A stretch of 64,000 bases of DNA from assembly GCF_028502605.1 (NCBI RefSeq), contig NC_079232.1, positions 1,426,001 through 1,490,000 on the forward strand. Direction: 5' to 3'. Origin of the DNA: Trichoderma breve. Lineage: Eukaryota > Ascomycota > Sordariomycetes > Hypocreales > Hypocreaceae. The first letter of the stretch is position 1. Each line of letters begins with the position of its first letter. The translations under genes were made by a program, and so were the position numbers. The notes under the pieces are model-generated. The model saw only the letters and a program-made list of their open reading frames with translations. It had not been told where the DNA came from and made no database searches. Shown one piece after another: positions 19,513-28,812 of the stretch.

Positions 19513-20532
19513 TCATGCATCTGAGCCATCTGAATAGTACTCGAATGCTGTAGGAACTTGAACGGGCTTGCCGCTGGGGGTATCAGGATCAGCCTCTACC
19601 TCTAGCACAGGCTTGGTTGCCACGTTAATCGGCGGAGGTTGGACGCTTGGTAAAAAATCTTCCTGCCTCAGAACAGAGGTCATCTGTCTCGCCCATTCCC
19701 ATGGCCTCTCATGCCCACCCGGAAGACTATTGAAGTACTCCCACCCCATAACTCCTCCGAACCGCTCATGACGGCCTCGGAGTAAATTCAGGACGGCTGA
19801 GAGAAACTCCCACATGACAAACCCACTGCCATTGGCGGGATTTGTAACAAGCCCAATAACAACCTTTTCGATGGGCCAGCCTTTTCGTATGATCATTTCG
19901 TACATGATGGGGTTGCTCATATCACCCCAGCCACAGTAGAATTGAGCATTGTACCATGAGATTTCATGGCCGCGCATGACTTCCAAGGCCTCGTAGTCGA
20001 AGCCGCTAAGGTTACTCCTATGGTCCAGGAGAGCGGCGGCGACGGGCGCGAGCGTGATGAGGAAGCCTTTGCCAAAATCGCTTCTTAGGCGATCAATGAG
20101 CTTGACGACGCCGCCCAAAGACATTTCCTCTTCGACGTCGAGGTCCAGACCGTCGAGCCCACGCGCGCGGATCATGTCTCGCAAGGGAAGATAGTATCTT
20201 TCGAATTGCGCGTCAGAGCCATCGAGGCGTGTGTATGAGCCTTTGGCGGCTCCGCCGAGCATGCCCAGGACTTTGACGCCGGAGGCTTGGAGGATGCGGA
20301 GTTCGGCCCAGAGGGTTTCGAAGCGTGGATGATGAGGAGGGTGGTCGTTGAGGGTGATGTGGTTTGGGTCCTCGTTGAGATGGATGGCGGCGAGGATGAG
20401 ATGCGTTAATGAGATGCCGGGCTGGGTGAGGAGCGGGAGGGGAGAGATGAGTTTGCCGGCGGAGTCATGGTGGGTTTGGTAGTAGGTTATGATCCTGGGG
20501 AGAGGTTTCGCGCCTTGTGGTATTGGAGGCAT
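19513..20532 (-). CDS. GH18 family protein, apparently intracellular
   Basis: Glycoside hydrolase family 18 TIM barrel, 339 residues, no intron. The catalytic motif is DGLDLDVEE at residues 127-135 (GH18 consensus DxxDxDxE) with Glu134 as acid/base. Other core pieces are KVLGMLGGAAKGSY on strand 3, WYNAQFY (catalytic-site Tyr loop) and GVMGWEYFNSLPGG on strand 8. The start ATG at 20532 is the first in frame. There is no signal peptide, so the enzyme is probably cytosolic, unlike secreted chitinases; intracellular GH18 members include endo-beta-N-acetylglucosaminidase-like enzymes that release free N-glycans, but chitin fragments are also possible substrates. All catalytic acidic residues are present, so activity is expected. 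It is convergent with the secreted unknown gene. Confidence 0.88.
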   Translation of the reverse strand: MPPIPQGAKPLPRIITYYQTHHDSAGKLISPLPLLTQPGISLTHLILAAIHLNEDPNHITLNDHPPHHPRFETLWAELRILQASGVKVLGMLGGAAKGSYTRLDGSDAQFERYYLPLRDMIRARGLDGLDLDVEEEMSLGGVVKLIDRLRSDFGKGFLITLAPVAAALLDHRSNLSGFDYEALEVMRGHEISWYNAQFYCGWGDMSNPIMYEMIIRKGWPIEKVVIGLVTNPANGSGFVMWEFLSAVLNLLRGRHERFGGVMGWEYFNSLPGGHERPWEWARQMTSVLRQEDFLPSVQPPPINVATKPVLEVEADPDTPSGKPVQVPTAFEYYSDGSDA

Positions 20533-20965
20533 GGAGGATGGAAAATGGATGAAGCAGAGCAAGATGGTGGAGTAGCAGTGAATATGCGAAGGAATAGAGT
20601 TGAGATGGCGAGTGTCCAGCTGGTATGAGCTCTGGTGGGGTGTCAGGACCCCGCTATCAAGAGACGCCCAGCCTGGTGAGCTTATAGGAATCTATTGGGC
20701 AACATCATTTCACATGCATGCGGCTGACAGGTACATGTATCGAAGTAGAAGATATTCTGGTAAAATGGAACGCATTTCGTCTAACAAGCTCTACGATTTT
20801 TATTTATAATCCAAGTTAATCTACCTCAAAATATTCAAGATTTCACCAAATAATACATGTATATCGCCAGCAATGTACAAGTATAAAAGCCATGCTACTT
20901 CCACAATCCCAACGTCAGATGTTTAAAAGAAATCAAGCCAATTTTCTTGAATCCAATGCCCAAAT
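20533..20965. other. Intergenic, nothing supported
   Basis: Promoter of the GH18 gene on the left and 3' flank of the RTA1-like gene on the right. TATAAAAG at about 20882 has no gene downstream. Confidence 0.5.
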
Positions 20966-21915
20966 TTAAGCTTTATCCCAGCTGCTGCGTGCTGATCCGT
21001 CAGTCACCTTATTTCCTCTGACCGTGCTGCCCAGGCATCGTCCAGGGTTCCATCCCGCAAAGAGGAGCACTGCCGCTGCTACTGGTGCAAATTCCAAGCA
21101 AGCAAAGTAAGTCTCATTCGACTGTATGGATCCGTTCAGTCCCTGAGCTGTCTCTGCGAGCCTGAACACTGTTCGCAGATATACCAAAATCGTCACAGCA
21201 GCGAAAATGACAGCAAAGGTATCAAGATTGCGCCGACGAAGAGCGCGTCTGGCTCGCCACAGGAAACGCCCCGCCAGTACAATGAATACGCCGATGGAGA
21301 AGACTTGGTAAGCCAGACCGCCCAAGAGAATATTGTTGGCAAATGTCGGGTCTTTGTGCTTTGACTCTTGGCTGCCGATGAGAGCGGCTCCAGCCACCTG
21401 CGTAATTGTCGATATGACGTCGGACAGAACAAAAAACCACATGATGACCTTTGGCGAGAGAGATGAATATTTGGATCCCAGTCGAGAGATGAGGGCTGAC
21501 AGAATCGTGTATATCCCCGCGGCGAGGAAGACGGGCGCGGTGACGATGAAGAAATAGTTGAGAATGAAGAAGATCAAGTTATAAGGGTCCTTCTTCGCTG
21601 AGAGAGAGCGTGCGACGTAGCCCACGATTTCGAAGAAAAGGCCGACAGAAAAAGGGAAGAACCACCAGCTTCTGTAGCGGATTGTCTGGGCCAGGTGGAT
21701 TACGAGCATGAGCGAAAACCAGACGGCCGCAAATACGGCGAGGGAGAAGGATGGTGTGTAGCCATAGATGATGACTGGTACATCGTGTTTGCCGTTGGGA
21801 TTTGGGAAGTTTGGATCGATATAACCGTGGGCTGGTGTTGCTGTGTTAGTCAAGTCGGACTTGGATGGGGGAGACCAATTACATGTAACTTACAAGTTGC
21901 TCCGTTTGCACTCAT
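20966..21915 (-). CDS. RTA1-like seven-helix membrane protein
   Basis: Member of the lipid-translocating exporter (RTA1/RSB1) family, fungal plasma-membrane proteins with seven helices linked to resistance to toxic lipids or 7-aminocholesterol. Exons 21915-21894 (22 nt, MSANGAT) and 21840-20966, intron 21893-21841 (gtaagt..acag), 298 residues. Characteristic features: YTPSFSLAVFAAVWFSLMLV in helix 1, FFEIVGYVAR in helix 2, LNYFFIVTAPVFLAAGIYTILS in helix 3, and the signature after it, FVLSDVISTITQVAGAAL. RTVFRLAE before helix 7 is also conserved. The transported substrate is unknown. The very short first exon is supported by frame and by the leader. Confidence 0.92.
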
Positions 21916-23063
21916 GGTAATGGAAAGAAAATTTGATAAAGTACAGAAATTGTAAGAATTGAAAGAAAAGGTTAAATAATGTTGTTTATCTTCTGTCTTC
22001 TAGTACTTTCTTTGGGAGAGCATGTCTATCTTATATCCTCCCAGTGTAAGAGCAGTCAAGGTAGTGTTTTAAGCGTGCCCAGCCACAAACCAGGACCAGA
22101 GATCTAAATTCATCGACAATCTATGTTTTACAGCTGCGCCTTCGTAAGCATAGCTCTAGAATTACGCGTACGAAACGAATTAGGCAGATGAACCCGCACG
22201 GGGCTGGTAATAAGTACCGCGATCTTGCTTCTAGTCCTGCATGGTCAGAATCGCGGTGTTTAGCATCTTCCGCGTACCTGAACATCACTCTTACCACTAC
22301 AGTTAGCGACAACTAGCCAGTCTGCGGATACGGCTTAAATCCTCAAATTGAGCATTGCAAAAGTTGATTGGCAAATACCCTATATTGGAATGCTGATAAG
22401 CATCCAACACTACGGTCTGGGAGCATAACCTCTCATGTTTCCACCGTCAAGCATATCGGCACTCATCCGACAAGGTGCCGCTCTCAGTGGAGCATCTCCA
22501 TCGGTCATCGGTGGTCCACATCGCCGATTGGTGTCCCGTATCTGCTTCAAAAGCAGCGGCGGCGCTGAATCAATTTCCGCTTGGAGCAATGCAGGGCTGC
22601 CTTTTGGGGGTTGGCTAAGCCTCAGGGCTGAAGGCGTCGTAATATGGGAGCGTTCAATTCGTCATGGCGCAAGTCGAGCGCTAGACGGTGAAGCCAGAGT
22701 TTAGTACGATGTGGCATGGCAAGCATGGGAATGCGGATTGTCCGATTCATATAGAACATTTCCATTGATGCCACCATAACCCCTGTTCCATTCACCATAA
22801 TGGAATTGCCGACTTTAGCAGAGATCAATTGTACCGTGATTAAATTATTCATATGTTACCCAGGGTAGATAGACACCGTAAGAGTTCACATGTTGGAGGT
22901 TTATAGTTAGGTAGAACAATTTAGCTGCTTGAAGAGCGCTTGGGGGCCCCGCTTCTGATCGAGCTTCCGAATTTTGCCGCAACTTTTCCGAATCAAGCTC
23001 AGATTGCTTCACTGAGCTCATGAGCTTCAGTCTCCCAAACCCTTCTGGAACGTCGCTGCGGCG
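21916..23063. other. Intergenic, divergent promoters
   Basis: No gene supported. Short frames (60-90 codons) at 22.1-22.9 kb lack coding signs. Confidence 0.55.
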
Positions 23064-24980
23064 ATGGCATCCAAACGATCTCTAGTGTCGCGAAACGGGC
23101 ATCTCCGTCTGCTGACGGGGTCGAAGCCTCCCGTCCTTTCATCAGTGTGTCCATTTTGCTCGCTCTCTCCAGCATCTCAAGCAGTCAAGACTCGATCAAG
23201 GCCAGGTCTCAAGTCTCAAAGATGGCAATCGACGTCATCAGCTGCGGTGCTCGCCTCATCAAATGCTCGAAATGAACTTGAGAAGACTCTTCTAGAGCTC
23301 CAAAGAAAAATTCCGGAGTTGGCCAATATCTCGAGGCTGCAATTGGCGCTCCAGGGCTTGCGCCAGGCGCCAGGCCGGGAAGCCATAAGAGTTGCGATTC
23401 TAGGCATTGCCAACGGTTCAGAAGGAAGAGACGCCGCACGAAAGGTTTTGAAAGCACTCATCGTGGATCCGTTAGTGGATGAGCAGGAGTGGGAGAGGAG
23501 GCTTGACGAGCATGACACCAGCAGGCCGTTGATCATTCGAGTCGGGCCCAGTCAAGGGCAGGCTACTCGCTTGGAATCATCCAAGCACAACTTACCGGAT
23601 GTGTTGGAGGTTTCTTCTGCAGAACTGAATGGACTCAATCTAGAGCTTCTTCTGATGGACGCGGATGTGCCTGTCAACGGATCAGGTCTAGCTACCGTTG
23701 AATCGCTTGAGGAGTCTGTCCTCGTCCCGGCTGTTGATTTGGATTCTGCCGATGAGCATGCGACTCCTATGATAACGCCTGTTCACCAAGCACTCTTGGT
23801 GGCCGATGGACTAACTGGAGCTGTTGCAATTTCTGGGTTGCCGATACTTGATTGCGCGGACACAATCACTGCCGCTGTCAACCTAAGGGGGTTCTCGAAG
23901 GAACAGCTAGGGGCTAATTTCACAGTGATCGACACCTCGTTGGCGGAAGAGGCTATCAATCTATTCCGCCAGGGTCCTCAGAATGCCATGTCGTACGAGC
24001 AGCGCTGGTCTGCGAGCAACCTAGGCCTGCTGGTTGCATGGCTCAAAGCCGGCCTCAAAGCTGCCGACGATGAAGCGACTAAGCCAGCAGTTCGAAAGCT
24101 CATCGCATCAGTTTTACAGGGTGCCCTCTCGGCGATTGAGACCGAGTCTACGAGCAGGAAGTTGTCGCGCGAGTTGTCTCACTCAATGATTAGCCCCGAA
24201 ATGCGCGCTATGAACGAGGGTCTTTCGAAATGGGCCCAGAATGCACACGCCGAGCTGCAAGAGCAGCTTGACTTGGCTTTCTCAGGACGTCGTTGGAGGA
24301 AGTTGGGATGGTGGAAGCTGTTTTGGCGCGTAGATGACGTTGCGATGCTGACAAACGAGATCTTGAGCCAACGCTTCTTGCCTACATCGGAACAGGAGCT
24401 GGTGTATCTCACTGGACGGATTGCCCAACTTCAAGGCGGAGCTGGACAGTATTCGCAGCCTACATCTTCTCGCGAGGCTCTTCCTGAGGGTCCGTCAGCT
24501 GGCTCTGCCAAAAACGAGCCGGTGATTCCCGTTGTCCCTCGATCACATCTTCCCAAGTGGCCTGGACACATAGCGTTTACGCGACGCTATATTCAGAACG
24601 AGACAGTTCCCGCCCTTCAGTCACTGGCTCAACAGTTGGTTGTCCAATCCCTAGCCACGTCGTCCGTCACATCGTGTCTGGCAGCACTACTATACGTATC
24701 GTCATTTTCATCAACGATATTTGAGGCCAGTGCTGTAGCGGCTCTCGGCGTTGTATACAGCCTTGGCCGAATGCAGAAAAAATGGGAGACAGCTCGTGAG
24801 TTTTGGGAGGGCGAGGTTCGGGAAGAAGGCCGCAAAGCCATCAGAGCTGCGGAAGAGAGTGCCGGAGAGGTCCTCGACGGGGTTCAAAAAAATAAGCTGT
24901 CGACCCAGAGAATCAAGGAGTTGGAGCAAGCTAGTGAATTGGTGGCCAAGGCGGAAGACGCGCTGGCACGGCTAAAATAG
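23064..24980 (+). CDS. Mitochondrial protein, 638 residues, function unclear (possibly Mmc1-like)
   Basis: Intronless. The N-terminus is a probable mitochondrial presequence: basic, Ser-rich and without acidic residues for about 55 residues (MASKRSLVSRNGHLRLLTG), ending near SQRWQSTSS. A large soluble region has helical repeats and ELEKTLLELQRK coiled-coil character. Near the C-terminus is a hydrophobic stretch (SSVTSCLAALLYVSSF, then ASAVAALGVVYSLG), followed by a charged helix (QKKWETAREFWEGEVREE). The layout suggests inner-membrane anchoring with an exposed C-terminal coiled coil. It resembles the fungal-specific mitochondrial family annotated Mmc1, but I am not sure of the match. No catalytic motif was recognised. 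Confidence 0.8.
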   Translation: MASKRSLVSRNGHLRLLTGSKPPVLSSVCPFCSLSPASQAVKTRSRPGLKSQRWQSTSSAAVLASSNARNELEKTLLELQRKIPELANISRLQLALQGLRQAPGREAIRVAILGIANGSEGRDAARKVLKALIVDPLVDEQEWERRLDEHDTSRPLIIRVGPSQGQATRLESSKHNLPDVLEVSSAELNGLNLELLLMDADVPVNGSGLATVESLEESVLVPAVDLDSADEHATPMITPVHQALLVADGLTGAVAISGLPILDCADTITAAVNLRGFSKEQLGANFTVIDTSLAEEAINLFRQGPQNAMSYEQRWSASNLGLLVAWLKAGLKAADDEATKPAVRKLIASVLQGALSAIETESTSRKLSRELSHSMISPEMRAMNEGLSKWAQNAHAELQEQLDLAFSGRRWRKLGWWKLFWRVDDVAMLTNEILSQRFLPTSEQELVYLTGRIAQLQGGAGQYSQPTSSREALPEGPSAGSAKNEPVIPVVPRSHLPKWPGHIAFTRRYIQNETVPALQSLAQQLVVQSLATSSVTSCLAALLYVSSFSSTIFEASAVAALGVVYSLGRMQKKWETAREFWEGEVREEGRKAIRAAEESAGEVLDGVQKNKLSTQRIKELEQASELVAKAEDALARLK

Positions 24981-25357
24981 AACATTGACATTGTGTACGA
25001 ATATGGACAGGAATAGATTTTGTACGAGTATGGAAAGGCAATTGAGCCCTATGACACATGTATATCTAGATGATTTGCTCTAGAAACGAAGCTCAATGAC
25101 TTTGAGCCTCGCTCAGCCGCGCCTATCCTACGTAACTTCAGACTGCCATTCCGACTGCCCACTTTGCCATGGTATCTTTTGTCGCTCTCAGCACAACATT
25201 ACCTTGTATTGCCATAGTATTTTTTCTCTCTCTTTCTCTCGTATAGAAAAGCACGGAAACCCATAAATCCTAAACGCCAAGCCCATATTTCCCCCTCGTC
25301 ACGACGCACAATAACTTCTTCTCTTCCCCTCTGTCTCGCACGATACAGAAGCGCTCT
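24981..25357. other. Convergent 3' region
   Basis: 3' flanks of the 638-residue protein gene and SmD3; contains CT-rich TTTTTCTCTCTCTTTCTCTC. No gene. Confidence 0.5.
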
Positions 25358-25858
25358 TTACCGACCACGACCACCACTAGCACGGGCACGGCTGACCGTC
25401 GCACGACCTCTCGCCAAACCAACACCCCTACCCCGTACATTGCGGCTACGGAACATGGGCGCGTTGCGAAGCATGTCGGGGACGATGAAGAAGCGGACGT
25501 GAGATCCTCGGATGTAGACCTGGTCGAGGTGGGAGACGCGGCCGTCGCGAGCGGTGACGGTGATGTCCTTGAGCTGGACGTTCATGTTGTCCTCGGCTAG
25601 CAAAACTATGTGTTAGTTTCGATTTTTTTGCGCGCGAGGTGCCGCGCTGGGCCATTGGGAGGGAGTTGTACCTTCGAGGAGCTTTCCGCGGTATGTCTGG
25701 CCCGACGTGATTTCGAGGGTGATGATGTGACCCTAGACTACATGTGAGCTCTCCCATCCATTTCGAGGGCCAAGGCAAAAGCAATTTTTGGCAGCATTGG
25801 AAATACGAACCTGTGCCTCATTGAGGAGCTTGATCGGGATGCCAATGGTGGAAGTCAT
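25358..25858 (-). CDS. Small nuclear ribonucleoprotein SmD3
   Basis: Component of the heptameric Sm ring on U1, U2, U4 and U5 snRNAs; nuclear. Exons 25858-25811, 25732-25672, 25596-25358; introns 25810-25733 and 25671-25597; 115 residues. Sm1: [20 protein letters not shown] and [14 protein letters not shown]; Sm2: [20 protein letters not shown] with the diagnostic IRG. The tail is RG-rich ([16 protein letters not shown]), the usual target of symmetric arginine methylation by PRMT5, which in animals works with pICln; a pICln homologue is encoded 25 kb away. The start [16 protein letters not shown] is standard for SmD3. Confidence 0.96.
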
Positions 25859-26193
25859 TGTGGCGGTTTGCTGGGGAGTAAAGGAATGTCGCAATCTGGA
25901 GCTATGGAAGGATAGCTTGAAAATTGACCTTTACAAGACCCTGGCTATGATGGCGGGCTGGCTGGTGTTTAGGTTGGAGGTCTGCCTGCGGTGGCCAATT
26001 GTTTATCCGCTCTCCGGAGTAGCTCTCGGTGAAGTCTGGTGCCTGACAAGGTAGAGGTGAGCCATTACCGAAGAAATTCCGTGTGTTGCGACGGAATTAC
26101 AAGTATGAGATGGACAATTTAAATGGACATATTAAGACACTGCAAAACACTGCAGTTCTATTTATTCTACTGTTTTAATGAATTTGTTAAGGA
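25859..26193. other. Intergenic, SmD3 promoter and TRM61 3' flank
   Basis: No gene or repeat seen. Confidence 0.5.
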
Positions 26194-27717
26194 TTACGCC
26201 GTATCCGTCGTTGGCGTCGCCACAGCTGACACTACAACCTGCTTTGTTTGGGTATCACTCCCCTTCTTCTGCTTCTTGGATTTCCCTTCTAGCATCTTTC
26301 TCTTCTCTTCCTTGCGGGCCTGCTTGTCAAGGTTGCCAATCGTCTTCTTCTCGTTTCCGCATGGCCATTTAGCCATGGCCGCAGCCTCGGCCTCCTCGTC
26401 CCATTCACACGGCAGAATAGCAAACACGAGGTAAGAAGTGTGAGTTTTGAGTTCGCTCTCCGGTCTGTGAACGAGCCGTCCCTGCATCCAAGGCTTCTCC
26501 ATATCGTCAACGGCTCCATTCGAATTTGAAGGCTGGTTTTCGCGGTTAGGAGTGGAGTCTAGATCCATTTCGCTGTCAGGTCCCTCGGCTCCTGTCTGTA
26601 GCACCTGAACTCTCTGAGTCTCCTTATTCCTGTCGGCAAGACTTTTGAGCTTTGTAACAGCTTCTAAAACATCTGCTGGGGAGGAATTGTATCCTTTCTC
26701 GGTCGGGTAGTTTACTCCAACCTTTTCTCTTGATATGTTGATCTTCTGGTTTGAAATCTCCACCATGTCCACATCAACCCAACCCAGGGTTCTCAGCTCC
26801 GTGACTGTTCGAGTAACTTGTTCTATGCAAGGCGAAAATGTGCAAATGTGGACGCTCTGCTTAGGATCTAGTGGTGATACCCAATTGCTGTCCTCCTCAG
26901 CTTCTTCGCCCCCCTTCTGGAGTTTTCGCCTTGAAAGATGATGTAAAGCCTCCCAGGGAGCAGGCAGATCCAAAAAGACAGCTGTCGCATTGGGCGACTC
27001 GCCGTTAACGTTAAATCCGTCATTGTATACATCACGATGTGTGAGCTTAACAAGGTCGTCCAACCCGTGGTGTCCAATTTCCACCTGCATCTTCTCATAT
27101 CGCGATTCGTTAAATTCAAAGCTGAAAACCTTTCCCTTCACATCGTCCGCGTCTCGTGGGTATCCGTTGTAAACCGCTCTCACAGATGCATGAGTAAAGC
27201 TTCCGCTGCCAGCTCCAGCCTCAATAATTCTGGTTCCGGGCCTGGCTCGTATCCTGTGGAGGATATAGCTGTAATCTGGTGTATATACGACTTGCGTTCT
27301 GTGCGGTAGACTAGTAGTCCAGAGCTCGGGAGTAGGACGCAAGACATAGATGAAACCGCTCGGTGCTGTAACAGCCTTCTTTACCGGTGCGTTGGCAGCC
27401 GTGGAATCATCGTCATCATCCTGACTGGCTATGGGGGTATCTTCGTCGGTAGCATCTCGTCTCCGCTTCTTGCCTCGAGAGCCCGTATCGACATTCGACG
27501 CGCGGACCTGGGAGCCCCATGGCACATCGAGCAATGTTGAGTGAGGATATGAGCCAAATCGGGTATTTAATGTTGCACCCTCGAGGTAACCGTCGACTGC
27601 ACCCGTTGATTTCTCCAGCGTCAGCGGCAGGAAGTTGTCGCGCGATAAGCTGATAATGGCGAGCGTCCCGGCAGACGTCTTGTCGCCGGGCACTAGAAAT
27701 GTTGACGGTTTAGTCAT
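26194..27717 (-). CDS. TRM61: tRNA (adenine-58-N1)-methyltransferase catalytic subunit Trm61/Gcd14
   Basis: Uses SAM to make m1A58 in the T loop of tRNAs, acting with the non-catalytic partner Trm6 (not here); in yeast this stabilises initiator tRNA-Met and the mutant is gcd14. Single exon, 507 residues. After an N-terminal beta domain (RDNFLPLTLEK, NTRFGSYPHSTLLDVPWGSQV) comes an unusually polar insert (KKRRRDATDEDT, then a run of five Asp at about 100-104). Next are the conserved LRPTPELWTTSLPHRTQVVY block, SAM motif I IIEAGAGSGSFTHA at 164-177, FEFNESRYEKMQVEI, and AVFLDLPAPWEALHH with the catalytic Asp. A Lys/Arg-rich C-terminal tail suggests nuclear or RNA interaction. About 120 residues longer than yeast Trm61, mostly insert and tail. 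Confidence 0.95.
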   Translation of the reverse strand: MTKPSTFLVPGDKTSAGTLAIISLSRDNFLPLTLEKSTGAVDGYLEGATLNTRFGSYPHSTLLDVPWGSQVRASNVDTGSRGKKRRRDATDEDTPIASQDDDDDSTAANAPVKKAVTAPSGFIYVLRPTPELWTTSLPHRTQVVYTPDYSYILHRIRARPGTRIIEAGAGSGSFTHASVRAVYNGYPRDADDVKGKVFSFEFNESRYEKMQVEIGHHGLDDLVKLTHRDVYNDGFNVNGESPNATAVFLDLPAPWEALHHLSRRKLQKGGEEAEEDSNWVSPLDPKQSVHICTFSPCIEQVTRTVTELRTLGWVDVDMVEISNQKINISREKVGVNYPTEKGYNSSPADVLEAVTKLKSLADRNKETQRVQVLQTGAEGPDSEMDLDSTPNRENQPSNSNGAVDDMEKPWMQGRLVHRPESELKTHTSYLVFAILPCEWDEEAEAAAMAKWPCGNEKKTIGNLDKQARKEEKRKMLEGKSKKQKKGSDTQTKQVVVSAVATPTTDTA

Positions 27718-28812
27718 TTGCGAATTGAATTCTTTGCAATTCGATTGAATGTCGTCGGGAAGATGGCAGAGTGTGGTGGTAGAAACGAAGTCTACTTAGA
27801 CTTGTTATCCGTATCGCAAAGAAAAAAAAATATTTCCCCAGTTACAGTTAGACACAAGCTACTGCTACGGTGATGGCTGGCGCTGATTTCCGCAGCGGAA
27901 CGGCGCCGTGCCCCGCCTTTTCTTCTAGACAAGCTCAGATGCAAACTGCCGGTAGGGGCTTGAATTTCAGGGAGGGGCACGGCGGCTCAATACCCTGGCG
28001 ATCATGATTCTTTGATTGATGGGATTCCATTAGAAAGGTGCAATGGCTCGGATTTTCTGGATTGGAAATTTGCATGGGCCTTTTGCGTGATTCTAGTCTT
28101 GAGCATTTATATAGGTCGAGGCACTCTATGTGCTCCTGCCGTAGTAGGCAAAGTAGGGTTTGAACATTCAACCGAAGTTTGATTCAGGCAGTTGGGTCAG
28201 TTATAGCCTTTTATTGAACCGGCTGCCACAACTTATTGTCATATTCATAAGTACCAGGCCTTCTGTAAATACAAACAGCCTCTCTAAAAGACTGTATGGG
28301 TATATGGATTTGAGAATAAGTAGACAGGGGCTGAAGGTTTACTACCTGCATCTATTAGTTGCAACGCTATTAAACTCTATGCAGCTCTTTACATGCAATT
28401 ATGAGAAAAGGATGGATGGACTAATCAACCTAGAGAAACCTGGTCAATCCAGAGAAGCTTGATGAATATTCAAGGCCAGTTTCTGGATTACATACGGTTT
28501 TTACCCTCAAAAGATTTTGAAACAATAAGGCAAAGCTTCTATTGTACCAGACTTCTAAGCCCTAGCGGTGCCGCCATGGGCTCAGGGCATCGAGCACGCT
28601 AAAAGAAAATTTAGCGGGAGATCTCATGCTTCCATTCCGCGACGCTAAGGAGGGGCATTTCTGCAAGGGTGTGGTGAGACTGCAAGAGTCACTATTGTGT
28701 TCAAAGCTTCGTGTCGCATTCGTGCTCTGACTCACCTGATCGCCTCGGTGATGCCCTCCTCTTACACGTTGCGTCTTCTTCTACCCTAGCTGTGGGCAGT
28801 CCATTCCTATAT
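27718..28812. other. Divergent promoter region, TRM61 / cysteinyl-tRNA synthetase
   Basis: No gene supported; AT-rich middle part. Short frames at 27.8-28.5 kb have no support. Confidence 0.5.
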
